Origin: JANOMH01 sp031422295
GTDB lineage: Bacteria > Pseudomonadota > Alphaproteobacteria > Rhodobacterales > Rhodobacteraceae
Assembly (NCBI GenBank): GCA_031422295.1
Contig: JANOQM010000092.1
Location: 1-64,000 of the forward strand
Direction: 5' to 3'
Length of the DNA stretch: 64,000 bases
Shown here piece by piece: positions 9,058 to 17,407 of this stretch. Position numbers and translations under genes: made by a program. Under the pieces are notes generated by a model that did not search any database, was not told the DNA's origin, and worked only from the letters and a program-made list of their open reading frames with translations. Positions within the stretch are counted from its first letter, which is position 1; each line of letters starts with the position of its first letter.

Positions 9058-9083
9058 AACAACGCTATCCAAAACAAGGTCAA
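9054..9083 (-). promoter_or_regulatory. Sigma-70-like promoter of the enolase-to-Gfo operon
   Basis: On the minus strand, TTGACC (9083-9078) is followed after 18 bp by TTAATT (9059-9054). The -10 is embedded in the dyad at 9041-9057, which fits repression by steric block. The same stretch contains the AAGG ribosome-binding site of the divergent SDR gene, so the two functions overlap. Confidence 0.55.
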
Positions 9084-9088
9084 GTAAA

Positions 9089-9850
9089 ATGTTCAACCTC
9101 TCACCCATCCCCGTGCCGGACCTATCAGGCAGAACCGTTCTGGTGACGGGCGCCGGGCGCGGAATCGGGGCGGCGTTGGTGCAAACCCTGGTGGGCCATG
9201 GGGCCACGGTGTTTGCCGGGTTCTATGGTGCTGCTGATATGGGGGCGCTGGCCGGGGCGATTACATTTCCGCTGGATGTGACCGATGCAACATCGGTCAA
9301 CGCGGCGGTGTCGCAGGTGACATCCTTTGGCGGCAGGCTGGACGTGTTGGTCAATAATGCCGGCATTATCGCGCCGATCGGGCATCTGGGGCATTTGTCG
9401 TCAGATGCACTGAAACCCGCCTTTGACGTCAATGTCATTGGCCTGCACCGCATGACTTTGGCCTGTTTGCCATTGCTGCGGGCGTCCAAGGGGATGATCG
9501 TCAATGCAGGCACCGGAGCGGCCACGACCCCGATGGAAGGCTGGACCGCCTATTGCACCTCCAAGGCGGCAGCCCGGATGATGACGCAGATGATGGCGCT
9601 GGAACTGGCAGGCGATGGCATTCACAGCGTGTTTATCGGCATCCCGCCGACCGACACCATGATGCAGGGCGAGATTAGGCAGGCCGGGCTGAACCCGATC
9701 AGCAAGATCCCCCAAGGCAGTCTGGTTGACCCGACTGTGCCTGCCAGTGTCATGGCATGGCTGTGTTCGGACGCAGCGCGCATAGTGGACGAGGTGTTAC
9801 TGGATGTGCGCGACGACCGGTTCACCGAAATGATGGCGCGGACCGGCTGA
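9089..9850 (+). CDS. SDR-family short-chain dehydrogenase
   Basis: This 253-residue classical SDR has the cofactor motif TGAGRGIG at residues 20-27, NNAG at about 89-92, and the catalytic YxxxK as Tyr155/Lys159. The position 13 residues before the tyrosine, normally Ser, is Thr142, so the catalytic triad is conservatively altered. It is transcribed divergently from the sugar operon and shares its operator region. It probably oxidises the incoming sugar, its lactone/acid precursor or a deoxy-sugar intermediate. AAGG at 9076-9079 precedes the ATG. The substrate is inferred from context only. Confidence 0.9.
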   Translation: MFNLSPIPVPDLSGRTVLVTGAGRGIGAALVQTLVGHGATVFAGFYGAADMGALAGAITFPLDVTDATSVNAAVSQVTSFGGRLDVLVNNAGIIAPIGHLGHLSSDALKPAFDVNVIGLHRMTLACLPLLRASKGMIVNAGTGAATTPMEGWTAYCTSKAAARMMTQMMALELAGDGIHSVFIGIPPTDTMMQGEIRQAGLNPISKIPQGSLVDPTVPASVMAWLCSDAARIVDEVLLDVRDDRFTEMMARTG

Positions 9851-9925
9851 GGCATTCTTGCCTTTAGGGCGGACAGGGGCCATATTTGCAACATCGGGCG
9901 CACCGCCCCCTTAAGGAGAAAACCT

Positions 9926-10054
9926 ATGGCAAAAGGCCAGATGCGCAGCAACAAAGAAGTCAAGAAACCCAAGAAAGACAAAAAACCGGTGGCTGCACCC
10001 GCCGGGTTTGAAAAGGGTATTTCGGGCAACGCTGGAAAAGTGCCGAAGAAATAA
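9926..10054 (+). CDS. Small conserved basic protein (42 aa)
   Basis: A strong AAGGAG (9913-9918) precedes an ATG opening a 42-codon frame that starts MAKGQMRSNKE and continues with a lysine-rich run (KKPKKDKK), ending in PKK before TAA. Small proteins with this N-terminus recur, unannotated or hypothetical, in many proteobacterial genomes as I recall them. No membrane segment or cysteine is present. The charge suggests RNA or ribosome binding, but this is speculation. It stands alone between the SDR gene and the kinase-aminotransferase fusion. Confidence 0.7.
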   Translation: MAKGQMRSNKEVKKPKKDKKPVAAPAGFEKGISGNAGKVPKK

Positions 10055-10122
10055 GTGACTGGGGGGCATGTGTCCCCCTTTGGCACCGCCAGATTTGCCC
10101 AAACTTTGATCGCGTGCCCTGA

Positions 10123-12423
10123 ATGAAATTTCTGACCGCCAACGCCCCTGCATTTGCGCTGACCGATGTGCAGGCAATGGCCGCGTTTCACTTCGGGCTG
10201 ACCGGTGGGCTACAGCCGCTGTATAGCGAACGCGACAAGAACACGCTGCTGCGCACAGCGGATGGGTCGGCTTGGGTGATCAAGATCGCCAATCTGGCCG
10301 AAGACGGGGCCATTATCGCGGCACAGATTGCAGCCCTTGACCATATTTCAAGGGTCGACCCGACCTTACCGGTGCCGCGGGTTTTAAAGACATTGCAAGG
10401 CGCGCATTCGGTGCGGGTGGACGGGCATATGGTCTATGTGCTGTCCTATCTTGAGGGCGATCTGGCCACTGCCAGCCCCCGGACTCCTGCCAGTCTGCGG
10501 CTGATCGGCGGCACCTTGGCACAGTTAGGCAAGGCCCTGCGCGGGTTCTTTGACCCGGCCACCGGTGCGCGCGGATTGTTGTGGGATCTGCGCAATGTGG
10601 CTGGCCTGACGAATGCACTGGATTGCTTGCAATCGGCGGACCGGCCCCGGATAACTGGCCTGCTGGCCGATTTTCAGCGCGATATCATCCCCCGGCTGGC
10701 ACCGCTGCGGGCACAGGTCATCTACGCCGATCTGCACGAGCAAAACCTGATTCTGCGCCCTGACGGGGCTGTGGCCGGGATCATCGATTTCGGCGATATG
10801 ATTCATGCACCCCTGATCTTTGATCTGACCGGCAGCGCCAGTGACCTGATGACCGACCCCGCCCGGATCGAAACGGTTTTGGCCCATCTGGTTGGGGGCT
10901 ATCATGGCGTGACCCCGCTGGAAGAGGCCGAAGTTGACCTTATTTATGATCTGGTGCTGTTGCGGCTGGTGGCCAGCGCGCTGATCATGGCATGGCGGCG
11001 GGCCGAAACGCCGGATGCGGCTGATTACATGGCGGCCTCAGGTTTTGGGTCCATGGCGGTCATCGATGCGCTGCTGGTGCTGGGGCGCACCCGGGCCATC
11101 GACATTGCCCGGCGCGCCTGTGGCATGCCCGTGGCCATCACTGACAGTATCGCCGACCTTACCGCACGGCGACGCAAGCTGATGGGCGCGCATTTGTATG
11201 TCTTTTACGACCCGCCTTTGCATATCGTGCGGGGTGACGGGGTCTGGCTGATTGATCAGGCAGGCAGGCCATTTCTGGACTGCTACAATAACGTCCCCAT
11301 CGTCGGCCATTGCCGCCCCGAAGTGGTTGAGGCGATTGCCCGGCAGTCCCGCATTCTGAACACCAATACGCGCTATCTGGGGGCGCAAATCCTGGATTAC
11401 GGCGAGCGGTTGACCGCGATGTTAGGCGGCGGCCTGACGGTCTGCGCCTTTGTCAATTCCGGGTCCGAGGCGAATGACATCGCATGGCGCATGGCACGGG
11501 CCTATACCGGGGCTACGGGCGGGCTGGTGCAGGAATTTGGCTATCACGGCATCACCGAAGTAAGCGATGCGTTTTCGCCTTCAGCCAATAAACACGGCGC
11601 GATTGCACCGCATATCCGCACCCTGTTGGCCCCCGATGGCTACCGCGGCATCCACCGGGACGGCGTGGCCGATCTGGGCGGGCTTTATGCGGCGGATGCA
11701 GACCGGGCGATTGTATCCTTGGCGCAGGCCGGGCTGAAACCTGCCGCCTATATCTGTGACAGCGCCTTTATGACCAATGGCGTGTTGGAACCGCAACCGG
11801 GCTATGTGGCGGGCGTGTTCGACCGGGTCCGTGCGGCAGGGGGCCTGTGTATTGCCGACGAAGTGCAATCCGGATTTGGCCGCATGGGCAGCCGTTTCTG
11901 GGGCTTTCAGCACCACGGCGTCACCCCCGACATTGTCACCATCGGCAAACCGGCGGGCAACGGGCACCCGATTGGCATCGTCATCACCCGACCCGAAATT
12001 TACGAGGCGTTTATCCGCGACACCGCGTTTTTTAGCACCTTCGGCGGCAATAACGTGTCCTGTGCAGCGGGCATGGCGGTGCTGGACGTGATCGAAAATG
12101 AGCTGTTGGTGCAGAATTCAACCGACGTGGGGGCCTATTTCAAATTCGGGCTGACCCGGTTGATGGACAAACATGCGCTGATCGGTTGCATCCGCGGCAC
12201 TGGTCTGGCCATCGGTATTGAACTGGTGACGGACCGCGCCAGCGGCGCGCCCGCCACGGCGCAGACAAAGCGGCTGATGAACCTGATGCGTGATCAGGGC
12301 GTGCTGACCGGAAACGAAGGGCAGCATGGCAATATCATCAAAGTCCGCCCGCCGATTGTTTTTACAAAAGACCATGCCGACATTGCCGTGCAAGCTTTTG
12401 ATGCGGCTTTGGCACTGATCTGA
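10123..12423 (+). CDS. Fusion of APH-type kinase and class III PLP aminotransferase/phospholyase
   Basis: The 766-residue protein has two domains. Residues 1 to about 340 are an aminoglycoside-phosphotransferase-like kinase with catalytic loop YADLHEQN (201-208) and IDFGD (221-225). Residues about 350-766 are a class III aminotransferase with SGSEAN (446-451), DEVQSGFGR (579-587) and the PLP lysine as Lys609 in IGKPAGNG. In animals, separate proteins of these families phosphorylate 5-hydroxylysine or act on ethanolamine phosphate and then eliminate phosphate. The fusion suggests the same two-step chemistry on one polypeptide. Larger bacterial relatives carry a peptidase-like domain between the two, absent here. 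Substrate undetermined. Confidence 0.88.
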   Translation: MKFLTANAPAFALTDVQAMAAFHFGLTGGLQPLYSERDKNTLLRTADGSAWVIKIANLAEDGAIIAAQIAALDHISRVDPTLPVPRVLKTLQGAHSVRVDGHMVYVLSYLEGDLATASPRTPASLRLIGGTLAQLGKALRGFFDPATGARGLLWDLRNVAGLTNALDCLQSADRPRITGLLADFQRDIIPRLAPLRAQVIYADLHEQNLILRPDGAVAGIIDFGDMIHAPLIFDLTGSASDLMTDPARIETVLAHLVGGYHGVTPLEEAEVDLIYDLVLLRLVASALIMAWRRAETPDAADYMAASGFGSMAVIDALLVLGRTRAIDIARRACGMPVAITDSIADLTARRRKLMGAHLYVFYDPPLHIVRGDGVWLIDQAGRPFLDCYNNVPIVGHCRPEVVEAIARQSRILNTNTRYLGAQILDYGERLTAMLGGGLTVCAFVNSGSEANDIAWRMARAYTGATGGLVQEFGYHGITEVSDAFSPSANKHGAIAPHIRTLLAPDGYRGIHRDGVADLGGLYAADADRAIVSLAQAGLKPAAYICDSAFMTNGVLEPQPGYVAGVFDRVRAAGGLCIADEVQSGFGRMGSRFWGFQHHGVTPDIVTIGKPAGNGHPIGIVITRPEIYEAFIRDTAFFSTFGGNNVSCAAGMAVLDVIENELLVQNSTDVGAYFKFGLTRLMDKHALIGCIRGTGLAIGIELVTDRASGAPATAQTKRLMNLMRDQGVLTGNEGQHGNIIKVRPPIVFTKDHADIAVQAFDAALALI

Positions 12424-12428
12424 CTGGC

Positions 12429-12464
12429 GCATTTTCGGAGTTGTTCAAATACCTCCGAAAATGC
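12429..12464. terminator. Strong hairpin after kinase-aminotransferase gene
   Basis: A perfect 12-bp inverted repeat (GCATTTTCGGAG / CTCCGAAAATGC) with a 12-nt loop starts 5 bp after the stop codon, between two convergent genes. There is no clean T-run, so termination is likely but not classical. It could serve both strands. Confidence 0.5.
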
Positions 12465-12471
12465 AGCGTAA

Positions 12472-12489
12472 GGTGGGTTTTAACCCACC
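12472..12489. terminator. Second hairpin at convergent gene end
   Basis: GGTGGGTT / AACCCACC, 8-bp arms with a 2-nt loop, overlaps the stop codon of the TetR gene. With the hairpin at 12429-12464 it makes a compact double stem-loop between the converging genes. Confidence 0.35.
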
Positions 12490-13088
12490 GCCCCTAGCGG
12501 CCCCAGATGCGGTTCCAACAAGGTATGGCACGCAGCTTTCGCAGCCTCAGGGGTCATCAGACGCGGCTCGATACAACGTTGCAGGCCAAGGCCGTCGACC
12601 AGTGCGATAAAGGCCCGCGCCAGTGCGTCTGTATCAAGCGTCAGGGCGCGGGCAGTGGCGATCTCGTCAATCGCAGCCGTTACATTAACCACATAGGCTG
12701 CGTATTGGCGGCGATGTTCGGCCTGCAAGACCGGATTATTGGCAATCTCGCCCCACAGCGTCAGCCAGATATTCAGCACGTCACGACTGAACATCTCGGG
12801 GGCGAAACTGGCCTCGATCATCGCTGCGATCCGGGACAGACCGGGGCGCGGTGCATCAATCGCGGCAATGGATTTGGCATACATATTGGCATAGACCGCC
12901 ACCAGCAGCCCGTCCTTGGACTGGAAATGATGGGTGATCAGGCCGCGTGAAACGCCCGCCTCTTTGCAGACATTATCGATGGTAAACGCCAGAATACCGC
13001 CGCGCGCCATGCAGGTCAGGGCGGCCTCTTCCAGCGCCGCCCGGCGATGTTCGCTCGTCAGGCGGCTGTATTTCGGGGCAGGTGCCAT
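12480..13088 (-). CDS. TetR-family regulator, BetI-like
   Basis: The 202-residue protein has an N-terminal TetR HTH (about residues 15-60; VCKEAGVSRGLITHHFQSKDGLL) and a C-terminal domain resembling the BetI/TetR_C_6 type. It starts 3 bp after the stop of the peptide-binding-protein gene, so it is the last gene of the CocE-ABC operon (20360 to 12480). It is the natural candidate to bind the CCTTGTT/AACAAGG elements found upstream of both the CocE gene and the TMADH-like gene. That link is an inference from arrangement. Confidence 0.88.
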   Translation of the reverse strand: MAPAPKYSRLTSEHRRAALEEAALTCMARGGILAFTIDNVCKEAGVSRGLITHHFQSKDGLLVAVYANMYAKSIAAIDAPRPGLSRIAAMIEASFAPEMFSRDVLNIWLTLWGEIANNPVLQAEHRRQYAAYVVNVTAAIDEIATARALTLDTDALARAFIALVDGLGLQRCIEPRLMTPEAAKAACHTLLEPHLGPLGAVG

Positions 13089-13091
13089 GCA

Positions 13092-14642
13092 TCAAACCTT
13101 GCGGAATTGGGTCGGGTCGGGATGGCCGTCGGCCAGAATGACCGGGATCAGGGTGCTGTCATGCAGTGCCACCAAAGGCTCGAAACAGATGAACACGAAC
13201 CCACCCGATTGCTCCATCAAATCCTCCATCTGGTTGAACATGGCGGCGCGGGCGGCATCATCCTGTTCGGTCAGGGATGACTGATACAGCGCCTCATATG
13301 CCGGACTGTCAAAGAATGACCAGTTGTACAAGCCGATCTGATCGGGCCGGAACCACACGAGGTTTTCCGTGGGGTCGATCCCGCCTGCAAAGTTCATCAG
13401 CACCAGTTCGAGGTTCAGATAATCATCCCCCGCCGTCTTGTCTCCCAAAGCCCAATAGGCCGCTTCTTCGGTGGGTTGAATTTCGACCGTAATCCCGGCC
13501 TCGCCCAACGACGCTTGGATGATCTGGGCGATGGCCAAGGATGTGCTGTCGGTCAAACTGACCAGATTGAGGGTCAGCCCTTCGGCCCCCGCCTCGGCCA
13601 GCAGGGCGCGGGCCTTGTCCACGTCTCGGGTCGCGATGATATTGGTTTCGCGGGCAAATTTGGTGCCTGGCTGGACCACACCTGCCGACCGGCTAACCAA
13701 TCCGTCATAAGCTCCGATTAACACAGCCTCGCCGTCATAGGCATATTGGATCGCTTGGCGCACCCGAATATCCCGCAGCGGCACTGCGTTCATATTGATC
13801 GTCATCCACGCATATCGCGTCGATTCCGCCTCGATCAGCGTGGCCCCTTCGGGCATGGCATCGCGCAATTGTCGCACAGCCGCAGGGGCGACGCGGGTAT
13901 AATCGAACGCATCAGCCTCATAGGCCAATTGCGCCGATTGATCATCGTTGACGATGTAAAATTCTACCGTGCTGAACGGCGGCCTTTCGCCGGTCCAGCC
14001 CGGATTTGCGGTCAACGTGATCTTTTGGCCCTGTTCCCAGCCGCTGAACAGATAGGGGCCGCATTCTGCGGGGGCCTCGGTGGTAAACGTGCCGCCCATA
14101 GCATCGACCGCTGCTTTGCAGACGATATGCCCGCCGTAATACGGCAGCGCGATGACTTCAAAGGGTTTGAACGCCTCGGTCATGTGGATGATGCCGGACC
14201 GGGCGTCAATGATTTCGACCTCTTTGAATTTCTCGAACTGATAGGCCCAGGCGCTGGCGCTGCCTGCAATCCGTTCAAACGAATATTTGACGTCTTCGGT
14301 TGTGACCGGCCCGAACCCTTTGGACCAGACCAGCCCGTCGCGCAGCGTAAAGGCCAGTTTTGTCGGCTCAAGCCATTCCAGTGTCTTTGCCCCATAAGGC
14401 GCCCATTCATTGCCATCCCGAATATCGCCCAACCGGTTCAGCGTCACGGTGGTGCAGCGCGGGATGATAGTGTCAAGACCACCATTGATCCCGAATGGGT
14501 CCAGTACCTGAAAATCGGCGTCAATCCGGATGCGCAATGTATCACCATCCTGTGCCCATGCGAAATGGGGAGCGGTCAGGATGCCGGCAAAGCCCGCGCC
14601 CGCGGTTGTCAGAAATTGGCGTCTGTTGGTCATCCAGTTCAT
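13092..14642 (-). CDS. Peptide/opine-type ABC substrate-binding protein (SBP family 5)
   Basis: The 516-residue protein has a twin-arginine signal (TNRRQFLTTAG, then a hydrophobic segment and AWA cleavage near residue 30). The rest is a DppA/OppA-type binding fold; the stretch after GNEWAPYGAKTLEW matches the usual SBP_bac_5 pattern. GGAGG lies 6 nt before the ATG at 14642. It is the fifth gene of a Dpp-like importer and unusually lies after the ATPases. The co-transcribed CocE-type hydrolase suggests the ligand is a peptide-, amide- or ester-linked compound, but it cannot be named. Confidence 0.9.
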   Translation of the reverse strand: MNWMTNRRQFLTTAGAGFAGILTAPHFAWAQDGDTLRIRIDADFQVLDPFGINGGLDTIIPRCTTVTLNRLGDIRDGNEWAPYGAKTLEWLEPTKLAFTLRDGLVWSKGFGPVTTEDVKYSFERIAGSASAWAYQFEKFKEVEIIDARSGIIHMTEAFKPFEVIALPYYGGHIVCKAAVDAMGGTFTTEAPAECGPYLFSGWEQGQKITLTANPGWTGERPPFSTVEFYIVNDDQSAQLAYEADAFDYTRVAPAAVRQLRDAMPEGATLIEAESTRYAWMTINMNAVPLRDIRVRQAIQYAYDGEAVLIGAYDGLVSRSAGVVQPGTKFARETNIIATRDVDKARALLAEAGAEGLTLNLVSLTDSTSLAIAQIIQASLGEAGITVEIQPTEEAAYWALGDKTAGDDYLNLELVLMNFAGGIDPTENLVWFRPDQIGLYNWSFFDSPAYEALYQSSLTEQDDAARAAMFNQMEDLMEQSGGFVFICFEPLVALHDSTLIPVILADGHPDPTQFRKV

Positions 14643-14664
14643 CTTATCCTCCGATGTTAATGGT

Positions 14665-15600
14665 TCAGGTCAAATGGCAGCGGGCCCAGTGGCCCGGTTG
14701 TTTTTCGGTCAGTTGCGGCACTTTCGTCAGACACTGGCCCTGTGCCATCGGGCAGCGCGTGTGAAATTCACAGCCCAAAGGGCGGCGCAGGATCGACGGT
14801 ATTTCGCCCTTGATCGCCAGATCGGCGCGGCGCTGGCGCGGGTCGGGTTTGGGGTCGGCGGCCAACAGGCTGGCGGTATAGGGATGGCGTGGCGCGGCAA
14901 ACACCTGTGTTGTCGGCCCGGTTTCGACCAGCCGCCCCAAATACATGACGGCAATCCGGTCAGCCACATGCCGTACCAGCGCGAGGTTATGGCTGATAAT
15001 CAGATAGCTCAGATTAAGTTTGGCCTTTAAGTCATTCATCAGGTTCAGAATTTCGGCCTGGACCGACACATCCAGCCCTGCCGTCGGCTCGTCTGCAATC
15101 ACCAGTTTAGGGGTCAGCGCCAGCGCCCGGGCCACGCCAACACGCCGCGCCTGACCGCCAGATAATTCATGCGGATAGCGCCCGGCGATGTCAGGCGGCA
15201 GGCCGACTTGGGCCAACAAGTCTGCAACTTTGCCCGATGGCCGCGACACCCGGTGGATAACGAATGGTTCTGCGATGAGTTGTCCAACCGTCATGCGCGG
15301 TGAAAGCGAGGCAACGGCGTCTTGAAACATCATCGCGGCGTCACGCCGGATATCCCTAAAATCATGGTTATCTTTCAATGGCCTACCACAGAAAGTTAAT
15401 GTTCCGGAACTGATTTTCTGCAGCCCCAGCACCGCCCGGGCCAACGTGGTTTTGCCCGACCCGGATTCCCCCACAAGGCCCAGGGTTTCGCCGGGTTGCA
15501 AGGTAAGGTCGATGCCGGACAGAATGTTCAGCCGCCCTTGACTGAACATCCCGGCCATCGGCAGATCGACGCCCAGATCCTGAACCGTTAGCAAACTCAT
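14665..15600 (-). CDS. Peptide ABC transporter ATP-binding protein (DppF/OppF type)
   Basis: This 311-residue ATPase has Walker A GESGSGKTT at residues 44-52, signature LSGGQARRVGVARAL and the Walker B LVIADEPTAGLD. A C-terminal oligopeptide-transporter extension carries cysteines (CEFHTRCPMAQGQC), as in the OppDF family. I took the ATG at 15600, not the longer frame to 15711, because it overlaps the upstream ATPase stop by 4 bp. It forms the NBD pair with the DppD-like protein. Confidence 0.92.
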   Translation of the reverse strand: MSLLTVQDLGVDLPMAGMFSQGRLNILSGIDLTLQPGETLGLVGESGSGKTTLARAVLGLQKISSGTLTFCGRPLKDNHDFRDIRRDAAMMFQDAVASLSPRMTVGQLIAEPFVIHRVSRPSGKVADLLAQVGLPPDIAGRYPHELSGGQARRVGVARALALTPKLVIADEPTAGLDVSVQAEILNLMNDLKAKLNLSYLIISHNLALVRHVADRIAVMYLGRLVETGPTTQVFAAPRHPYTASLLAADPKPDPRQRRADLAIKGEIPSILRRPLGCEFHTRCPMAQGQCLTKVPQLTEKQPGHWARCHLT

Positions 15601-16559
15601 GTCGTCACCGCATGACATGACGCGCTGTGTGTGCCCGAAACAGCCACGCGCGGTGGTGGTGTTTTGTGGCACAGATCGCGGACCTGCCCGCAACGCGGTG
15701 CGAAACTGCACCCGGGGCCGGGGTGCATCAAATCCGGCAGCCGCCCCCCGATTGTCGGCAACCGCCCGCCACCGGCATTCAGCTTTGCCGGATCGCAGGC
15801 CAGCAGCGCTGCCGTATAAGGATGCCGGGGCGCGTGATAAATGTCGTCTACCAGTCCTTCTTCGACCACTTGGCCCGCATACATCACCACCACCCGGTCA
15901 CATAATTCGGCAATGACCCCAAGGTGATGGGTGACGATAATGATGGCACCCCGAAAATCGGCCTGAAGGGCGCGCAGCAAATGGATAATCTGCGCCTCCA
16001 TCGTCACATCCAGCGCGGTTGTCGGCTCGTCAGCGATCAGTACATCCGGTTGCAGCAAAAGTGCTGCCGCAATCGCCGCCCGTTGTCGCATACCGCCCGA
16101 CAGCTCGTGCGGATAACGGCGCAGGCACATGGCCGCGTCAGGGATGCCGACGCGTGTCAGCATGGACTGCGCGTTAGCGCGTTTGCTGGTGGTACTTCCC
16201 GGCAGGTGATGTTGAAAATCAACCAGTTGCGCGCCGATGGTCAGCACCGGATTAAAGGCAGTCATCGGGTCCTGAAAGATCATCCCGATATGCCGGCCGC
16301 GCAGCGCGCGTTGCTGGTCGGCAGGCAGGGTCAGAATATCGCGCCCCCGGTAGCGCACTTCGCCCCCGGTCACTTGCGCATTGGCCCCCGGCAGATTGAT
16401 GATTGCAGCGGCCAAGGTGGACTTGCCACAGCCACTTTCGCCCATGATGCCCAACACTTCGCCCGCGTGGGCCTGTATCGACACTCCGCGCAGCGCCTGA
16501 ACCGGGCCCGCAGGCGTGCGGTACTGCAATGACAGATTGTCGACAGCAAGCAGGGTCAT
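15597..16559 (-). CDS. Peptide ABC transporter ATP-binding protein (DppD/OppD type)
   Basis: This 320-residue ATPase has Walker A GESGCGKST at 40-48, signature LSGGMRQRAAIAAAL, Walker B VLIADEPTTALD and the C-terminal oligopeptide/dipeptide extension with cysteine-rich FAPRCGQVRDLC. It is coupled by 4-bp overlaps to both the permease upstream (16556-16559) and the second ATPase downstream. It energises import by the DppB/DppC-like permeases. Confidence 0.92.
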   Translation of the reverse strand: MTLLAVDNLSLQYRTPAGPVQALRGVSIQAHAGEVLGIMGESGCGKSTLAAAIINLPGANAQVTGGEVRYRGRDILTLPADQQRALRGRHIGMIFQDPMTAFNPVLTIGAQLVDFQHHLPGSTTSKRANAQSMLTRVGIPDAAMCLRRYPHELSGGMRQRAAIAAALLLQPDVLIADEPTTALDVTMEAQIIHLLRALQADFRGAIIIVTHHLGVIAELCDRVVVMYAGQVVEEGLVDDIYHAPRHPYTAALLACDPAKLNAGGGRLPTIGGRLPDLMHPGPGCSFAPRCGQVRDLCHKTPPPRVAVSGTHSASCHAVTT

Positions 16560-17407
16560 ATCCGCCCCCGCAAGGCCATACGCGGGTCCAGCGCGTCGCG
16601 CAATCCTTCGCCCAGAAACGTAAACCCAAGGGTTGACAGGACCAGTGGAATACCAGCAATTACAACCATGTAGGGGGCGGATCGCAGCGATGTATAGCCA
16701 TCGTGCAGGATATTGCCCCAGGACGGCGTGGGCGGCCTGACCCCAAGGTTCAGGTAACTTAACCCCGCCTCCAACATGATGATCACCGGAATATCCATCG
16801 ACAGCAAAATAACCAGCGGCCCGACCACATTGGGCAGCAGATGTCGCAAAATGATACGGGCGGATGATGCCCCCATCGCCCGTTCGGCCAACACGAAATC
16901 ACTGCCCGCCAGCGTCAGGGTCTGCGCCCGGATCATCCGCGCATAGCCGGGGATCGACACCAGTATGACCACAAGGATCAGGGTCATGGTTCCCGGCCCC
17001 AGCACCGTGATCACTGCCAGCGCGAACATGATCATCGGCAGCGATGACATGGAATCGAATGCCAGAACCAGAATGGCATCCAGCCATCGCGGACCGTAAC
17101 CCGCAATCAGACCCAGCAGCAGCCCCAGTAGCCCGGCAATGCCGACCGATGTCACGCCAATGCCCAGCGCCGTGCGCGCACCATACATGATCCGCGACAG
17201 CAGATCGCGGCCCAACTGATCAGTCCCCGCCCAATGCGCCAGCGTCGGTGTCTGGAATTTCTCGACCACATTCAGCGCGACGGGGTCATAGGGGGCCAGC
17301 AGTGGGGCGGCGACCGCCATGGTCAAAAATGCCACGACAAGGATCAGCCCCATCGCCCCCATCGGGTCACGCAGCAGGCGCGCCATGGCATTATCCGCGA
17401 AGGACAT
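16556..17407 (-). CDS. Peptide ABC transporter permease (DppC/OppC type)
   Basis: This roughly 283-residue inner-membrane permease contains the family hallmarks HWAGTDQLGRDLLSRIMYGAR and, in the EAA loop, AMGASSARIILRHLLPN. An in-frame GTG lies directly before the ATG at 17407. The gene overlaps the DppB-type permease end by about 17-20 bp. It forms the heterodimeric channel with that protein. Confidence 0.9.
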   Translation of the reverse strand: MSFADNAMARLLRDPMGAMGLILVVAFLTMAVAAPLLAPYDPVALNVVEKFQTPTLAHWAGTDQLGRDLLSRIMYGARTALGIGVTSVGIAGLLGLLLGLIAGYGPRWLDAILVLAFDSMSSLPMIMFALAVITVLGPGTMTLILVVILVSIPGYARMIRAQTLTLAGSDFVLAERAMGASSARIILRHLLPNVVGPLVILLSMDIPVIIMLEAGLSYLNLGVRPPTPSWGNILHDGYTSLRSAPYMVVIAGIPLVLSTLGFTFLGEGLRDALDPRMALRGRI

